A DNA stretch of 64,000 nucleotides from contig NZ_VVIQ01000002.1 in assembly GCF_009728485.1 (NCBI RefSeq), positions 62,001 through 126,000 on the forward strand. Direction: 5' to 3'. Position 1 is the stretch's first letter. The number at the start of each line of letters is the position of its first letter. Position numbers and translations under genes: made by a program. Positions 16,262 to 26,182 of the stretch are shown here, in pieces. The notes below the pieces were generated by a model. It was not told where the DNA came from. It did no database searches and saw only the letters and a program-made list of their open reading frames with translations. This DNA is from Prevotella vespertina (GTDB lineage: Bacteria > Bacteroidota > Bacteroidia > Bacteroidales > Bacteroidaceae).

Positions 16262-18272
16262 GAGCATAATAAACAAGACGCCCCTCACTGGTTACTCCTT
16301 CTATAATAAGGTGATAATCAGAATTTAAAAGAGCAGGAAGAGCAATCTTAAAAGAGGTTCCACGCATCACTGGTTGCCAATAAGCTGTAAGCTGATTAGG
16401 CGTGAATGGCTGTGGTATTTGATAACCAAGAGTGGTGAAAGACTTGGTATTTGTGAGTGGAACCGACGTCACATTATAGTTCCCTTTCTTAGTAGCTATA
16501 GAGATAACTCCCATCCCTCCGGCTGTTCCCCATAGCACAGTTGAACCCGTCTTAAATACATCTACACGTTCAACATCAGCCATTTGAATATTGTCCAAAT
16601 CATAGTCTTCATTGGCAAAGATACCATCGATGGCAATAGCCGCAGGATGTCTACCCTCGATAGTCATTGCTCCACGAACGTAACACTTGCCGAATTCAAC
16701 CGTTACACCAGGTATTCTCCGCAACAACTCATGCAGACATGTGGCTCCAACATCCTCTATGTCACGTAGACCAAACGAATAGTCAGCAGTACGCGCATAG
16801 GCATCTGAACGCGAAGCATAGCTTGGTCGGTGACTAAAGACGTGCACTTCATCCATTTTAATACTCCCATCTGTTACGTTCAAAGGCTCTTCTTCGACAA
16901 GAGAGTCACTATTATGAAGCCATTTGAATGGCGGTAATGTGGCGGTAAAAGAGGGATAGCTGTCTTCATCCAAATAGAGTTTTACCCATGCTTTATCCGC
17001 TTTTGTGAAAGCATTTAGGACGTATTGCGTACCATCAGGATAGTCCATTCCATCGAATACGAATTGCCCTTTTTCGTCGGTTTTAACGGCTGCGCAGAAT
17101 CCTCGATTAGGTGAGATGAGATTGACCATACCCCCTTTAATGGGTCTGTGACCTATGAGTGTCTCTACTTTCCCACGTATTTCTGCATTTGTTTCCACCT
17201 TTATTAAAGGTTGTTGGTATTGTTCCTTCAAAACATCCGATAGGTTATATCGTTGCCAGGAGTGATATTTTACGAAGTTATCTAGCCTTGGGTCTTGCAA
17301 TAAAGAGGCTGGTTGCTCTAAGGCGTAACGCATATCTTCATCAATGAGGAGGTGAGAAAGGATGTTAGAATATCCATCTCTATTCTCCTCAGGCAGGCTT
17401 TTCACAAAGCGAATAGCAACATCCATCGTCTCATCGGGGTGGAGTTCTGGAGCAGTGATAGTGCATGGTAGGGTGCCATTTGAAGTCTGTGAAGTAGTAT
17501 CAAGACTTACACTAAGGTTGCAAAACTCCCTCTTCTGATTAATAAAACATTGTTGCTCATCTATTTTATTAAGGTCTGAATCTAATAGTAAAAACGAATG
17601 AATCCCATCTTGAATAAAGTCCTTTATTGGAAAGACAAGTACTTTCTGCGGACTAACTTTCGCAAAGTAGAAAGGAACAGAACGGCAATGTCCCAGCAAC
17701 CAAAGTTCTCCTTTAGTTGCAAGAAGACTATCTTTGATAGTTACTTTAATATTATCTTTTTGTTTATTGATTGTTAGATAGTTATTAGATGTTGCTTTTA
17801 TACTATCTTGAAGGTCATTATTAAATGCAGAAAGAAGTTCTCCCACTCCTCCAACGAAGATACTCTTCGTACTCTCATAGCCCTTTACGTTCGTCATATT
17901 ACGTGTGTAGGCCCGTAAGAGATAACGCCCTTTAGCAGCATTATCGGGTATGTCAATATAACCAGTAAATGTTTGTTGATCTTGTAGAAGGCGGATACGT
18001 TTGATGACAACACGCTCTGGGTTGAGCAGTTCCACGTACACATATTGGCTCATGTCAGTAGGTTGATGCGAGATAGCATTCACTACGAAGACGCGTAAAG
18101 AGACCCGTTGCCCTGCTTGATAACAGCTAGCATCGGTGCAGACATAGGTTTTCTCTTGTGGAAACACATTCGCTTGATGAATGATATGGTCGTAGAAAGG
18201 ATTGCCAGTCTGCGCTGACAAGGTAAGAGAAACTAGCAATATAAGGTATGAGAATATTATTCTTTTCATCAT
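16257..18272 (-). CDS. Exported MG2-like / TonB-plug-domain protein
   Basis: 671 residues. A signal peptide (about 1-21, ending LSAQ) leads into an MG2-like beta-sandwich (about 35-145, with the 'QEKTYVCTDASCYQAGQ' pattern of macroglobulin-like proteins). A carboxypeptidase-regulatory-like domain follows (about 365-445, IRGKVETLIGHRPIKGG). A TonB plug-like domain lies at about 510-600 (LHELLRRIPGVTVEFG; VERVDVFKTGSTVLWG). No 22-strand beta-barrel follows, so it is not a complete TonB-dependent receptor. Such barrel-less proteins are recurrent in Bacteroidetes, with no firmly known role to my knowledge. It is monocistronic, with a minus-strand -7 box at 18308-18301. Confidence 0.8.
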   Translation of the reverse strand: MMKRIIFSYLILLVSLTLSAQTGNPFYDHIIHQANVFPQEKTYVCTDASCYQAGQRVSLRVFVVNAISHQPTDMSQYVYVELLNPERVVIKRIRLLQDQQTFTGYIDIPDNAAKGRYLLRAYTRNMTNVKGYESTKSIFVGGVGELLSAFNNDLQDSIKATSNNYLTINKQKDNIKVTIKDSLLATKGELWLLGHCRSVPFYFAKVSPQKVLVFPIKDFIQDGIHSFLLLDSDLNKIDEQQCFINQKREFCNLSVSLDTTSQTSNGTLPCTITAPELHPDETMDVAIRFVKSLPEENRDGYSNILSHLLIDEDMRYALEQPASLLQDPRLDNFVKYHSWQRYNLSDVLKEQYQQPLIKVETNAEIRGKVETLIGHRPIKGGMVNLISPNRGFCAAVKTDEKGQFVFDGMDYPDGTQYVLNAFTKADKAWVKLYLDEDSYPSFTATLPPFKWLHNSDSLVEEEPLNVTDGSIKMDEVHVFSHRPSYASRSDAYARTADYSFGLRDIEDVGATCLHELLRRIPGVTVEFGKCYVRGAMTIEGRHPAAIAIDGIFANEDYDLDNIQMADVERVDVFKTGSTVLWGTAGGMGVISIATKKGNYNVTSVPLTNTKSFTTLGYQIPQPFTPNQLTAYWQPVMRGTSFKIALPALLNSDYHLIIEGVTSEGRLVYYAR

Positions 18273-18300
18273 TCAAGTACTTTGTTTGTAGTTGACAGGA

Positions 18301-18308
18301 CAAATATA
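18301..18308 (-). promoter_or_regulatory. -7 element of the MG2/plug gene
   Basis: The minus strand reads TATATTTG, 29 bases ahead of the start codon. No matching TTTG was found at the -33 distance. Confidence 0.45.
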
Positions 18309-18352
18309 AGAAATAAAAATGGATTCCTTTTGCTCTTCAAGAGATTTATGTC

Positions 18353-18381
18353 TTTGTTACAAGTAAATTTTAGTACTTTTG
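18353..18381 (+). promoter_or_regulatory. Candidate promoter of the mutS2 operon
   Basis: TTTG at 18353-18356 and TACTTTTG at 18374-18381 are 17 bases apart, slightly short of the usual 19-21. The leader to the mutS2 ATG would be about 63 bases and contains one isolated array-like core (AAGAGAGCCTTCTC) near 18407-18420. Confidence 0.5.
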
Positions 18382-18447
18382 CAGATAGATATGTGTAGAA
18401 GGCAAAAAGAGAGCCTTCTCAGGTTGATAAGAAAGTAAAAAGAAACA

Positions 18448-21156
18448 ATGATATACCCAAAGAACTTTGAACAAAAGATTGGTTTCAGTGAGGTGAGAGC
18501 CTTGCTTCGTGCGCGTTGCTTGTCTCCTTTAGGCAAAGAACGTGTAGATGCAATGGCGTTCTCAACGGATGTTAAAGAGGTCAACAGGTGGTTAGAAGAG
18601 ATAAGAGAGTTCCGTCGTGTACAGGAAGGACAGGATGATTTCCCATTAGATAACTTCTTTGATGTACGTGAGAGTGTGGCTCGTATTCGTTTGGAGGGTA
18701 CCCACATGGAGGTAGAGGAGCTTTTCGACTTAAAGAGATCACTAGAAACAATCATTGCTATTGTTGCTTTCTTGAGTCGCGGTGAAGCGACAGAACAAGG
18801 AGAGATAAAGCACTTTTATCCTGCTTTATACGACTTGGCGGATGGTATTGCGACCTTCCCACTATTGGTACAACGCATTTCGCAGATTATTGATAAGTTC
18901 GGTAAGATGCGTGACAATGCGTCACCTGAATTGCTTCAGATACGTCGAGAGTTGGCAAGAACAGAGGGAAGTATATCTCGAACACTATACAGTATCTTGC
19001 GTTCGGCACAAGGAGAAGGACTCGTAGAAAAGGACGTTACACCAACAATTCGTGATGGTCGTCTGGTCATACCAGTTGCTCCTGGATTGAAACGGAGGAT
19101 ATCTGGTATTGTTCATGACGAGAGTGCAACAGGAAGAACGGTGTATATTGAACCGACAGAGGTGGTTGAAGCCAATAACAGAGTGCGTGAGTTGGAGAGT
19201 GAGGAACGACGTGAAATGATCCGAATACTCACTGACTTCGCAAAGAAGGTGCGCCCTAATGTGCGTGAGATTATCGATTCCTATAGTCTCATGGCAGCGA
19301 TTGACTTCATCAGAGCGAAAGCCGAGTTAGCACGTTACTTTAAAGCTTTTGAGCCAGAGGTAAAGGCTGAACCACATATAGACTGGATTCGTGCGATACA
19401 TCCACTACTACAACTCTCATTGGAAAGAAAGTGTAAAGAGCGAATAAACACCTCATTATCAACAGAAGAAAAGGTATCCTCTAAAGATACAGATGATAGC
19501 CTGTCTGTACAAGAAATAGAACTTGTTTCCGAGGATGACAATACATCAACAGGTGTATCGAAGAGCGTTGTTCCACTTGATATTCAGCTGACAAAAGACA
19601 AGTATCTATTGATTATCTCGGGTCCAAACGCAGGTGGTAAGTCTGTGTGTTTGAAGACAGTTGGCTTGTTACAATATATGCTTCAATGTGGTCTATCTAT
19701 ACCTGTTGGAGATCGTTCCACTACTGGTCTCTTCTCCGATATAATGATAGATATAGGCGATGAACAGAGCATAGAGAATGATTTAAGTACGTATTCTTCG
19801 CACCTGATGAACATGAAGGTGATGATGAGACAAGCATCTGATAGTACCTTAATACTCATTGATGAGTTTGGCACGGGGACGGAGCCTCAGATTGGAGGAG
19901 CCATTGCGGAAGCAGTGTTAAAGCAGCTTTGGGAGAAGCACGCATGGGCAGTTATCACCACACACTATCAAAACCTAAAGCACTTCGCAGAGGCACATCC
20001 AGGTACAGCGAATGGTGCCATGCTGTACGATAGGCATGAGATGCGCCCTTTATTCCAGCTTGCTATCGGTAGACCTGGTAGTTCGTTTGCAATAGAGATA
20101 GCGCGTAAAACTGGTATTCCAGAGGCTGTTATCAAGGATGCCTCATCGATAGTTGGCAGTGATTATATCCAAAGTGATAAGTACTTACAAGACATAGTTA
20201 GGGACAAAAGATATTGGGAAGGTAAGAGGCAGACTATACATAGTCAGGAGAAAGAACTATCGAAGAGTATTGCGCGATATGAGCGTGAGATCGATGCTTT
20301 GGAACAGAGTAGGAAGGATATTCTTAATCGTGCGAAACGACAGGCGGAAGAGCTTATCAAAGAGAGTAACAAGCGTATTGAGAATGCCATTAAAGAGATA
20401 AGAGAGAAGCAAGCAGAGAAGGAGGAAACAAAGAGAATACGACAGGAACTAGCCCAATATGAGGCTGGCTTGATGGATGAAGATAAGTTGAAACCATCTG
20501 ACAAGTCGAATAAGAATAAACTGAAAAACGGCGGTTTACTTTCTGATGAGGACTTCCAAAAGAAGGTGGGTAAGATTAAGAATCGTAAAGAGAAGCATGA
20601 GCAACACCTCAAGACAAAGGCTGAAAAGCAGCAAGCAGCTGCTGAAGCCCTAAAGAATGCAGTACGAAAACAGCAAAGCGGAGGCGTTATCATGACAGGT
20701 GATAGCGTACGTATTAAAGGTTTGACATCGGTAGGGAAAGTTGAATCAATCGATGGGAAACAGGCTACAGTCATCTTTGGTGGTATGCGAACAAAGATGT
20801 CTATCAGTCGATTAGAGCGTGCTGATGGCTCTACCCTACAACAGGAACAGAAGCAATTTCAGGCTTTTAACTATAGTAGGGAGACTCGTGAAACCATCGA
20901 TAAGCATCGTAATCAATTCCATCAGGAGCTTGATGTGCGTGGTATGAGGTCTGATGAAGCATTGAATCAAGTGCAACATTTCATAGATGATGCTATCCTC
21001 GTCGGAGCAAGTCAAGTGCGTATCTTACATGGAAAAGGTAATGGTATCTTGCGTCAACTCATACGTCAATACCTCGGAACAGTGCCTAATGTGACGAATT
21101 ATCGTGATGAACACGTACAATTTGGAGGTGCTGGTATCACTGTGGTAGAGCTTTAA
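18448..21156 (+). CDS. mutS2: Endonuclease MutS2 with C-terminal Smr domain
   Basis: 902 residues, longer than the roughly 780-830 of most MutS2. There is no MutS mismatch-recognition domain. The core and lever region (1-330) leads into the ATPase with Walker A GPNAGGKS at about 395 and Walker B LILIDEFGTG. A long charged coiled coil (about 590-750) follows, and the Smr nuclease domain ends the protein (LDVRGMRSDEAL, LHGKGNGILR). MutS2 acts on recombination intermediates or, in some bacteria, on collided ribosomes. The extra length includes an acidic linker before Walker A (about 345-375) and the extended coiled coil. It heads a co-directional run of genes to folA. Confidence 0.94.
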   Translation: MIYPKNFEQKIGFSEVRALLRARCLSPLGKERVDAMAFSTDVKEVNRWLEEIREFRRVQEGQDDFPLDNFFDVRESVARIRLEGTHMEVEELFDLKRSLETIIAIVAFLSRGEATEQGEIKHFYPALYDLADGIATFPLLVQRISQIIDKFGKMRDNASPELLQIRRELARTEGSISRTLYSILRSAQGEGLVEKDVTPTIRDGRLVIPVAPGLKRRISGIVHDESATGRTVYIEPTEVVEANNRVRELESEERREMIRILTDFAKKVRPNVREIIDSYSLMAAIDFIRAKAELARYFKAFEPEVKAEPHIDWIRAIHPLLQLSLERKCKERINTSLSTEEKVSSKDTDDSLSVQEIELVSEDDNTSTGVSKSVVPLDIQLTKDKYLLIISGPNAGGKSVCLKTVGLLQYMLQCGLSIPVGDRSTTGLFSDIMIDIGDEQSIENDLSTYSSHLMNMKVMMRQASDSTLILIDEFGTGTEPQIGGAIAEAVLKQLWEKHAWAVITTHYQNLKHFAEAHPGTANGAMLYDRHEMRPLFQLAIGRPGSSFAIEIARKTGIPEAVIKDASSIVGSDYIQSDKYLQDIVRDKRYWEGKRQTIHSQEKELSKSIARYEREIDALEQSRKDILNRAKRQAEELIKESNKRIENAIKEIREKQAEKEETKRIRQELAQYEAGLMDEDKLKPSDKSNKNKLKNGGLLSDEDFQKKVGKIKNRKEKHEQHLKTKAEKQQAAAEALKNAVRKQQSGGVIMTGDSVRIKGLTSVGKVESIDGKQATVIFGGMRTKMSISRLERADGSTLQQEQKQFQAFNYSRETRETIDKHRNQFHQELDVRGMRSDEALNQVQHFIDDAILVGASQVRILHGKGNGILRQLIRQYLGTVPNVTNYRDEHVQFGGAGITVVEL

Positions 21157-21257
21157 CGCAGGATAGTCCACCTTATATAATAATACAACTCATCGGTATT
21201 CACAATGTCACCGAGTACCAAGCAATAATAAAAACAGATGTACGTTTATATGATAAT

Positions 21258-23345
21258 ATGGGTTATCTAAGGCTTTTACATATCTTTGGTACACGACGAA
21301 AAAGCGTTGTCTTGGCAATCAGTATTCTATTGATTCTTAGCTCATGTGGCGCTGATCGTAATATAAAGAAAGGTGATAAGTACCTTTCTATGGGTGAGTA
21401 TTATAATGCAGCAACGCAGTTCAAGACTGCTTACCAGCGTACCCCAGCTAAGGAGAGACGGCAACGTGGACTCATCGCAACGAAGTTAGCAGAATGTTAT
21501 GACCGCATTTCGTCATATCAAAGTGCGATAGCTGCCTACCGAAATGTCATCCGCTATAAATTAGATAATGGTGAAACGCATAAGAAGCTGGCTGACAATC
21601 TGATGAAGAATGGTAGTTACAAGGATGCTATAAAGGAGTATCAAATAGCTTTGGATTCGTTACCTGGCAACCAACTCATCATTCAGAGCCTTGAAGCAGC
21701 TACTTTGGCAACACAAGCGAAGGAGTTGGGTTCGAAGTACATAGTCAAGCGGATGGATGTATTTAACTCTCGTCGACAGGATTACTCACCAATGCTTTAT
21801 GGTGATAAATTCGATCAGCTCTATTTCACCTCGACCCGTAATGATGCGCAAGGAGACGATATTAGTGGTATTACTGGTACCAAGGCGGGTGACATCTTCG
21901 TAAGTGAAAAGGACGACAAAGGCAAGTGGAGTGTGCCTCGAGACATAGCTTCTGGACTCAACACAGACGCTGATGAGGGTACACCAGCATTCTCCGCAGA
22001 TGGTAGAGAGATGTATATTACGCAATGCTTAATAGATCCCACTTATCCTCGATATGCCCAGATCGCTGTGAGCAACCGCACGGATGCAGTGTGGAGTAAG
22101 GCTACTAAGCTCGAAATAAGCCGTGACTCGCTGTCGAGTTTCGCACATCCTGCCCTCTCACCAGATGGTAATTGGCTTTATTTCACTAGTGATATGCCAG
22201 GCGGGAAAGGTGGTCTTGACATCTGGAGAGTGCGCCTTAGCGGTGGAACCACTGGTGGTGTTGAGAATCTAGGAGAGCCTATCAACACACCAGGAGATGA
22301 AGAGTTCCCAACCTTCCGACCCAATGGTGACCTCTACTTCTCTAGTAATGGACATGGAGGAATGGGCGGTTTAGATATCTATATAGCAAAGGTTGGTAAC
22401 GACCACCACTATCATCTAGAGCATCTGGGATACCCTCTTAATTCACAGGGAGACGACTTTGGTATGACATTCGAGGGTCGATACAACCGCGGATACTTCT
22501 CTTCTAATCGTAACGATGGGCGTGGCTGGGATCATATTTATAGCTTTGAACTTCCCGAAGTGATACAGACTATCAAGGGATGGGTGTATGAGATGGATGG
22601 TTACGAACTGCCCGCTGCACAGGTATTCATGGTTGGTGACGATGGAACTAACAAAAAATTGGCTGTCAAGGGAGATGGTTCTTTTGAACAGGAGATACGT
22701 CCGGGCGTCAATTACGTGCTACTTGCGACCTGCAAAGGATACTTAAATCATAAGGAAGAGATACATGTTTCACCTGTTGGAGAGTCCAAGGAGTACACGA
22801 TCCAGTTCCCTCTTGCTGGCATTAACGTACCTGTCTTGATTGATAACATCTTCTATGACTTTGACAAAGCGACGCTTCGTCCAGAGTCCGAAAAGGCTTT
22901 GGACGATCTAGTTAAGCTCCTTAATGAGAATCCCAACGTAACGATTGAACTCTCAGCACACACTGATTACATCGGATCTGACGATTACAACAAACGCTTG
23001 TCACAGCGTCGTGCGGATGCAGTAGTGGCTTATCTCACCGCACATGGGATTGCGCAAGACCGCTTGACACCTGTTGGTTATGGTAAGGAGCGTCCTAAGA
23101 AGATTCGAAAGAAGCTCACGGAGAAGTACAACTGGCTGAAGGAAAACGATGTTCTAACCGAGGATTTCATCAAGAAACTACCAAAGGATAAACAAGAGAT
23201 ATGCAATCAGCTCAATCGCAGAACAGAGTTCATTGTTCTTCGAACGACCTATGGTATGTTTGATGACAAGGGTAATTTAAAACAGAAACCAAAGCCGAAA
23301 ACGACCCAGAAGAGCGTTGATGAAGATGAAATTATCGTTGAGTAG
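21258..23345 (+). CDS. porE: PorE-like OmpA-family lipoprotein (type IX secretion)
   Basis: 695 residues. A lipobox (LILSSC, Cys 29) marks an outer-membrane lipoprotein. The domains in order are TPR repeats (about 35-155), a PD40/WD40-type beta-propeller (about 170-430, with PALSPDGNWLYFTSD and PTFRPNGDLYFSSN), a carboxypeptidase-regulatory-like domain (about 440-510) and an OmpA peptidoglycan-binding domain (about 525-655, IFYDFDKATLRPES, SAHTDYIGS). This order is that of PorE of Porphyromonas gingivalis, a T9SS component that tethers the complex to peptidoglycan. Similar OmpA/PD40 proteins exist, so the paralogue assignment is likely but not certain. No other por genes are in the window. 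Confidence 0.78.
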   Translation: MGYLRLLHIFGTRRKSVVLAISILLILSSCGADRNIKKGDKYLSMGEYYNAATQFKTAYQRTPAKERRQRGLIATKLAECYDRISSYQSAIAAYRNVIRYKLDNGETHKKLADNLMKNGSYKDAIKEYQIALDSLPGNQLIIQSLEAATLATQAKELGSKYIVKRMDVFNSRRQDYSPMLYGDKFDQLYFTSTRNDAQGDDISGITGTKAGDIFVSEKDDKGKWSVPRDIASGLNTDADEGTPAFSADGREMYITQCLIDPTYPRYAQIAVSNRTDAVWSKATKLEISRDSLSSFAHPALSPDGNWLYFTSDMPGGKGGLDIWRVRLSGGTTGGVENLGEPINTPGDEEFPTFRPNGDLYFSSNGHGGMGGLDIYIAKVGNDHHYHLEHLGYPLNSQGDDFGMTFEGRYNRGYFSSNRNDGRGWDHIYSFELPEVIQTIKGWVYEMDGYELPAAQVFMVGDDGTNKKLAVKGDGSFEQEIRPGVNYVLLATCKGYLNHKEEIHVSPVGESKEYTIQFPLAGINVPVLIDNIFYDFDKATLRPESEKALDDLVKLLNENPNVTIELSAHTDYIGSDDYNKRLSQRRADAVVAYLTAHGIAQDRLTPVGYGKERPKKIRKKLTEKYNWLKENDVLTEDFIKKLPKDKQEICNQLNRRTEFIVLRTTYGMFDDKGNLKQKPKPKTTQKSVDEDEIIVE

Positions 23346-23381
23346 ACTATGTGATATCCGATAGTCTCGAAGTGAAATGAT

Positions 23382-24779
23382 ATGATAAAAGATAAGAACC
23401 AGCAGCAAACAACGGAACAGGCAGGCGTTCGCTCTAATATAAATAAGGTGAACGAGGCACCCACATTGCCTCCTTCTTTTGTTGATTATACCTATAAACT
23501 CTTTGGAAAGGAATTATTTGAAGTATTCCTCAAAGGGCTTACACAACCTGCACCCGTCAGTATTCGACTGAATAACTATAAGTTATCTGCCATGGAGATA
23601 GTAAACCCTAATCTTCATCCCGAGCCCATTCCATGGTGCAAAGAAGGCTTTTGGCTGGCAGAGAGACCGAACTTCACTTTTGATCCCAAGCTCCATGCAG
23701 GTGTTTACTATGTGCAGGAAGCATCATCAATGTTCCTCTCTCACGTACTTCGTCATTATGTGAAACACCCCGTAATGGCACTTGATCTCTGTGCAGCACC
23801 TGGTGGGAAGACCACTTGCGCACGCTCCTCTCTACCACAAGGGGCGTTCCTCTTTAGCAATGAACCTATCTCCAAGCGTGCTCAAATACTTGCAGAAAAC
23901 GTCCAGAAGTATGGTCATTCGGGTGTAGTAGTTACCAATAACTACCCAAGGGAATACCAGAAAACGAAGCTAGCATTCGATGTTATCATTGCAGATGTAC
24001 CTTGTTCGGGGGAAGGGATGTTCCGTAAAGACCCTCAATCTATTGCAGAATGGAGTCCAGCGAACGTTGAGAACTGTTGGAAACTACAGCGTAGTATTAT
24101 CTCAGATATATGGGATAACCTCAAACCAGGTGGTCTTCTCATTTACTCTACATGTACTTTCAATGCCCATGAAGACGAAGAGAATGTAGCATGGATACTT
24201 GAGGAATATGGTGCGGAGTTGCTTCCTGTCCCAACAGAAGAGGCTTGGAATATAACAGGGTCACTGATTGGTAATCCTTTAAAAACGGCTTCTGACTTCC
24301 CTGTTTATCGTTTTATACCTGGTAAGACACGTGGTGAAGGACTCTTCATGGCGGTCATTCGCAAACGAGGAGAGGATGAAAACCTACAAAAAGAGATAGC
24401 TCTTGACCCCTCAAAAGCCGTTGCTGAAGCAAGAAAACGGCTTCGCATCCTTAGTTACGGAGTAAAAGAAGGAATACAGAAGGGCAAGACCATCATCCCA
24501 GATCATACATTGGCTCTTTCGATAACAGGTGATACTTCCATTTATCCTAATATAAAAGTTGACTACCCCACTGCCATTAGCTATCTTCGACATGAAGCCA
24601 TCACACTCAGCAGTGAAGCCCCTCGTGGCATTGTTCTCCTTACTTATAAGCACCACAAACTAGGCTTTGCAAAGAACTTAGGGAATCGTGCCAACAACCT
24701 TTACCCACAAGAGTGGAGGATTAAAAGTGGGTATATTCCAAACGAGGTAGTGGTTATAACAGAAACAGATAAACAATAA
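23382..24779 (+). CDS. RsmF/NOP2-family rRNA (cytosine-C5) methyltransferase
   Basis: 465 residues. SAM-binding motif [12 protein letters not shown] at about 130 is followed by [13 protein letters not shown] (motif IV Cys) and LIYSTCTFN (motif VI, catalytic Cys). An RsmF-type extension with a PUA-like C-terminus (about 330-460) follows. The enzyme makes m5C in ribosomal RNA; the exact target position cannot be stated. It lies 36 bases after porE and 13 bases before thyA, so it is probably part of the same transcript. Confidence 0.88.
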   Translation: MIKDKNQQQTTEQAGVRSNINKVNEAPTLPPSFVDYTYKLFGKELFEVFLKGLTQPAPVSIRLNNYKLSAMEIVNPNLHPEPIPWCKEGFWLAERPNFTFDPKLHAGVYYVQEASSMFLSHVLRHYVKHPVMALDLCAAPGGKTTCARSSLPQGAFLFSNEPISKRAQILAENVQKYGHSGVVVTNNYPREYQKTKLAFDVIIADVPCSGEGMFRKDPQSIAEWSPANVENCWKLQRSIISDIWDNLKPGGLLIYSTCTFNAHEDEENVAWILEEYGAELLPVPTEEAWNITGSLIGNPLKTASDFPVYRFIPGKTRGEGLFMAVIRKRGEDENLQKEIALDPSKAVAEARKRLRILSYGVKEGIQKGKTIIPDHTLALSITGDTSIYPNIKVDYPTAISYLRHEAITLSSEAPRGIVLLTYKHHKLGFAKNLGNRANNLYPQEWRIKSGYIPNEVVVITETDKQ

Positions 24780-24792
24780 CACATCCATAATT

Positions 24793-25587
24793 ATGCAACA
24801 GTATTTAGACTTACTAAGCCGCATTCTCAATGAAGGAGTGCATAAAGGCGACCGCACGGGGACGGGTACTCTATCCGTATTTGGTAATCAGATGCGCTTC
24901 GATCTACGTGATGGTTTCCCATTACTAACCACTAAGAAGCTCCATTTGAAGAGTATTATTTATGAGTTACTATGGTTCCTTCGCGGTGATACTAATGTAC
25001 ATTATCTGCAAGAGCATGGCGTTCGTATATGGAATGAATGGGCTGATGAAAATGGCGAGCTAGGTCCCGTTTATGGTCATCAATGGCGTTCTTGGCCTGA
25101 TTACAAAGGCGGAACTATCGACCAGATAACTAATGTTCTCGAACAGATAAAGCATAATCCTAACTCTCGCCGTATGCTTGTTACGGCATGGAACCCAGCC
25201 GAGGTTGATGAGATGGCATTGCCTCCTTGCCATTGTCTCTTTCAGTTTTATGTAGCCGACGGACGCCTTTCTTTGCAGCTTTATCAGCGATCGGCAGATA
25301 CCTTCCTCGGCGTTCCGTTTAATATTGCCTCTTATGCCCTTCTCTTGCAGATGATGGCTCAAGTAACAGGATTAGAGGCTGGGGAATTTATCCACACAAC
25401 GGGTGATACGCATCTATACAGCAATCATCTCGAACAGGCAAAACTACAACTCACACGTACACCTCGCCCTCTTCCGAAGATGAAGATCAACCCTGATGTG
25501 AAAGATTTGTTTGCCTTTAAGTACGAAGACTTCGAACTCGTAGATTATAACCCATACCCACATATATCAGCAGAAGTGGCTGTCTAA
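24793..25587 (+). CDS. thyA: Thymidylate synthase
   Basis: 264 residues, the exact length of the E. coli enzyme, with the catalytic Cys at 146 (MALPPCHC), the folate-binding region ([15 protein letters not shown]) and the conserved C-terminus PHISAEVAV. It converts dUMP to dTMP using methylene-tetrahydrofolate, yielding dihydrofolate. folA follows after 5 bases and regenerates tetrahydrofolate, a classic coupled pair. Confidence 0.97.
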   Translation: MQQYLDLLSRILNEGVHKGDRTGTGTLSVFGNQMRFDLRDGFPLLTTKKLHLKSIIYELLWFLRGDTNVHYLQEHGVRIWNEWADENGELGPVYGHQWRSWPDYKGGTIDQITNVLEQIKHNPNSRRMLVTAWNPAEVDEMALPPCHCLFQFYVADGRLSLQLYQRSADTFLGVPFNIASYALLLQMMAQVTGLEAGEFIHTTGDTHLYSNHLEQAKLQLTRTPRPLPKMKINPDVKDLFAFKYEDFELVDYNPYPHISAEVAV

Positions 25588-25592
25588 CGCTT

Positions 25593-26078
25593 ATGGAACT
25601 AAATATTATCGCAGCAGTAGCGGCTAATCGCGCTATTGGATATCGAAATGATATGGTCTATTTCATACGTGAGGACCTAAAGAGATTCAAGCAGTTAACG
25701 ACGGGACATACCGTTATCATGGGGCGTAAAACATTCTATTCTCTACCCAAGGGAGCACTCCCTAACAGAAGAAACATTGTATTGAGTCGAACGGAGAAGG
25801 ACTTTAAGGGTTGTGAGGTTTATACTTCTTTAGATGAAGCAATGCGCCATATTAGTACTGACGAACAGGCTTTTATCATTGGTGGTGCTAGCTTATATAA
25901 GGAGGCATTAGGCATTGCCAACCGTCTATACCTTACTGAGATTGCAGACAGCCCGGCACAAGCTGACGTCTTCTTCCCACCTTATAATGATGGTACTTGG
26001 CGTATTGAATCCCGTGAGGAACACCCAGCTGCGGATGGTAACCCACCCTATTCATTTGTAAACTACATTCGAAAGTGA
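25593..26078 (+). CDS. folA: Dihydrofolate reductase
   Basis: 161 residues. The N-terminal strand IIAAVAANRAIG, the active-site helix with an acidic residue (IREDLKRFK), the cofactor motif VIMGRKTFYSLP and IIGGASLYKEA near the C-terminus are all intact. It reduces dihydrofolate with NADPH and is the last gene of the mutS2-to-folA run, separated from thyA by 5 bases. Confidence 0.96.
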   Translation: MELNIIAAVAANRAIGYRNDMVYFIREDLKRFKQLTTGHTVIMGRKTFYSLPKGALPNRRNIVLSRTEKDFKGCEVYTSLDEAMRHISTDEQAFIIGGASLYKEALGIANRLYLTEIADSPAQADVFFPPYNDGTWRIESREEHPAADGNPPYSFVNYIRK

Positions 26079-26108
26079 GTTAAGAAAGCTCTTCCTTGAT
26101 ACGAAGAA

Positions 26109-26150
26109 GGTGCGAAGGTTTGGACTAATAGTAGTCCGAACCAACGCACC
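26109..26150. terminator. Compound hairpin between folA and the cysteine-rich gene
   Basis: Three nested stems (GGTGCG/CGCACC, GGTT/AACC, GGACT/AGTCC) separated by small symmetric internal loops form one long helix between convergent genes. Neither side has a T run, so termination may need Rho or the structure may protect 3' ends. Confidence 0.55.
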
Positions 26151-26182
26151 AACAAATCTACTATAATGGAAATGGGTATCTT

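Noticed and set aside
20244..20774. 176-codon antisense frame within mutS2
   Set aside because: It mirrors the coiled-coil coding part of mutS2, is Ser/Phe/Cys-rich, and has no promoter; a composition shadow.
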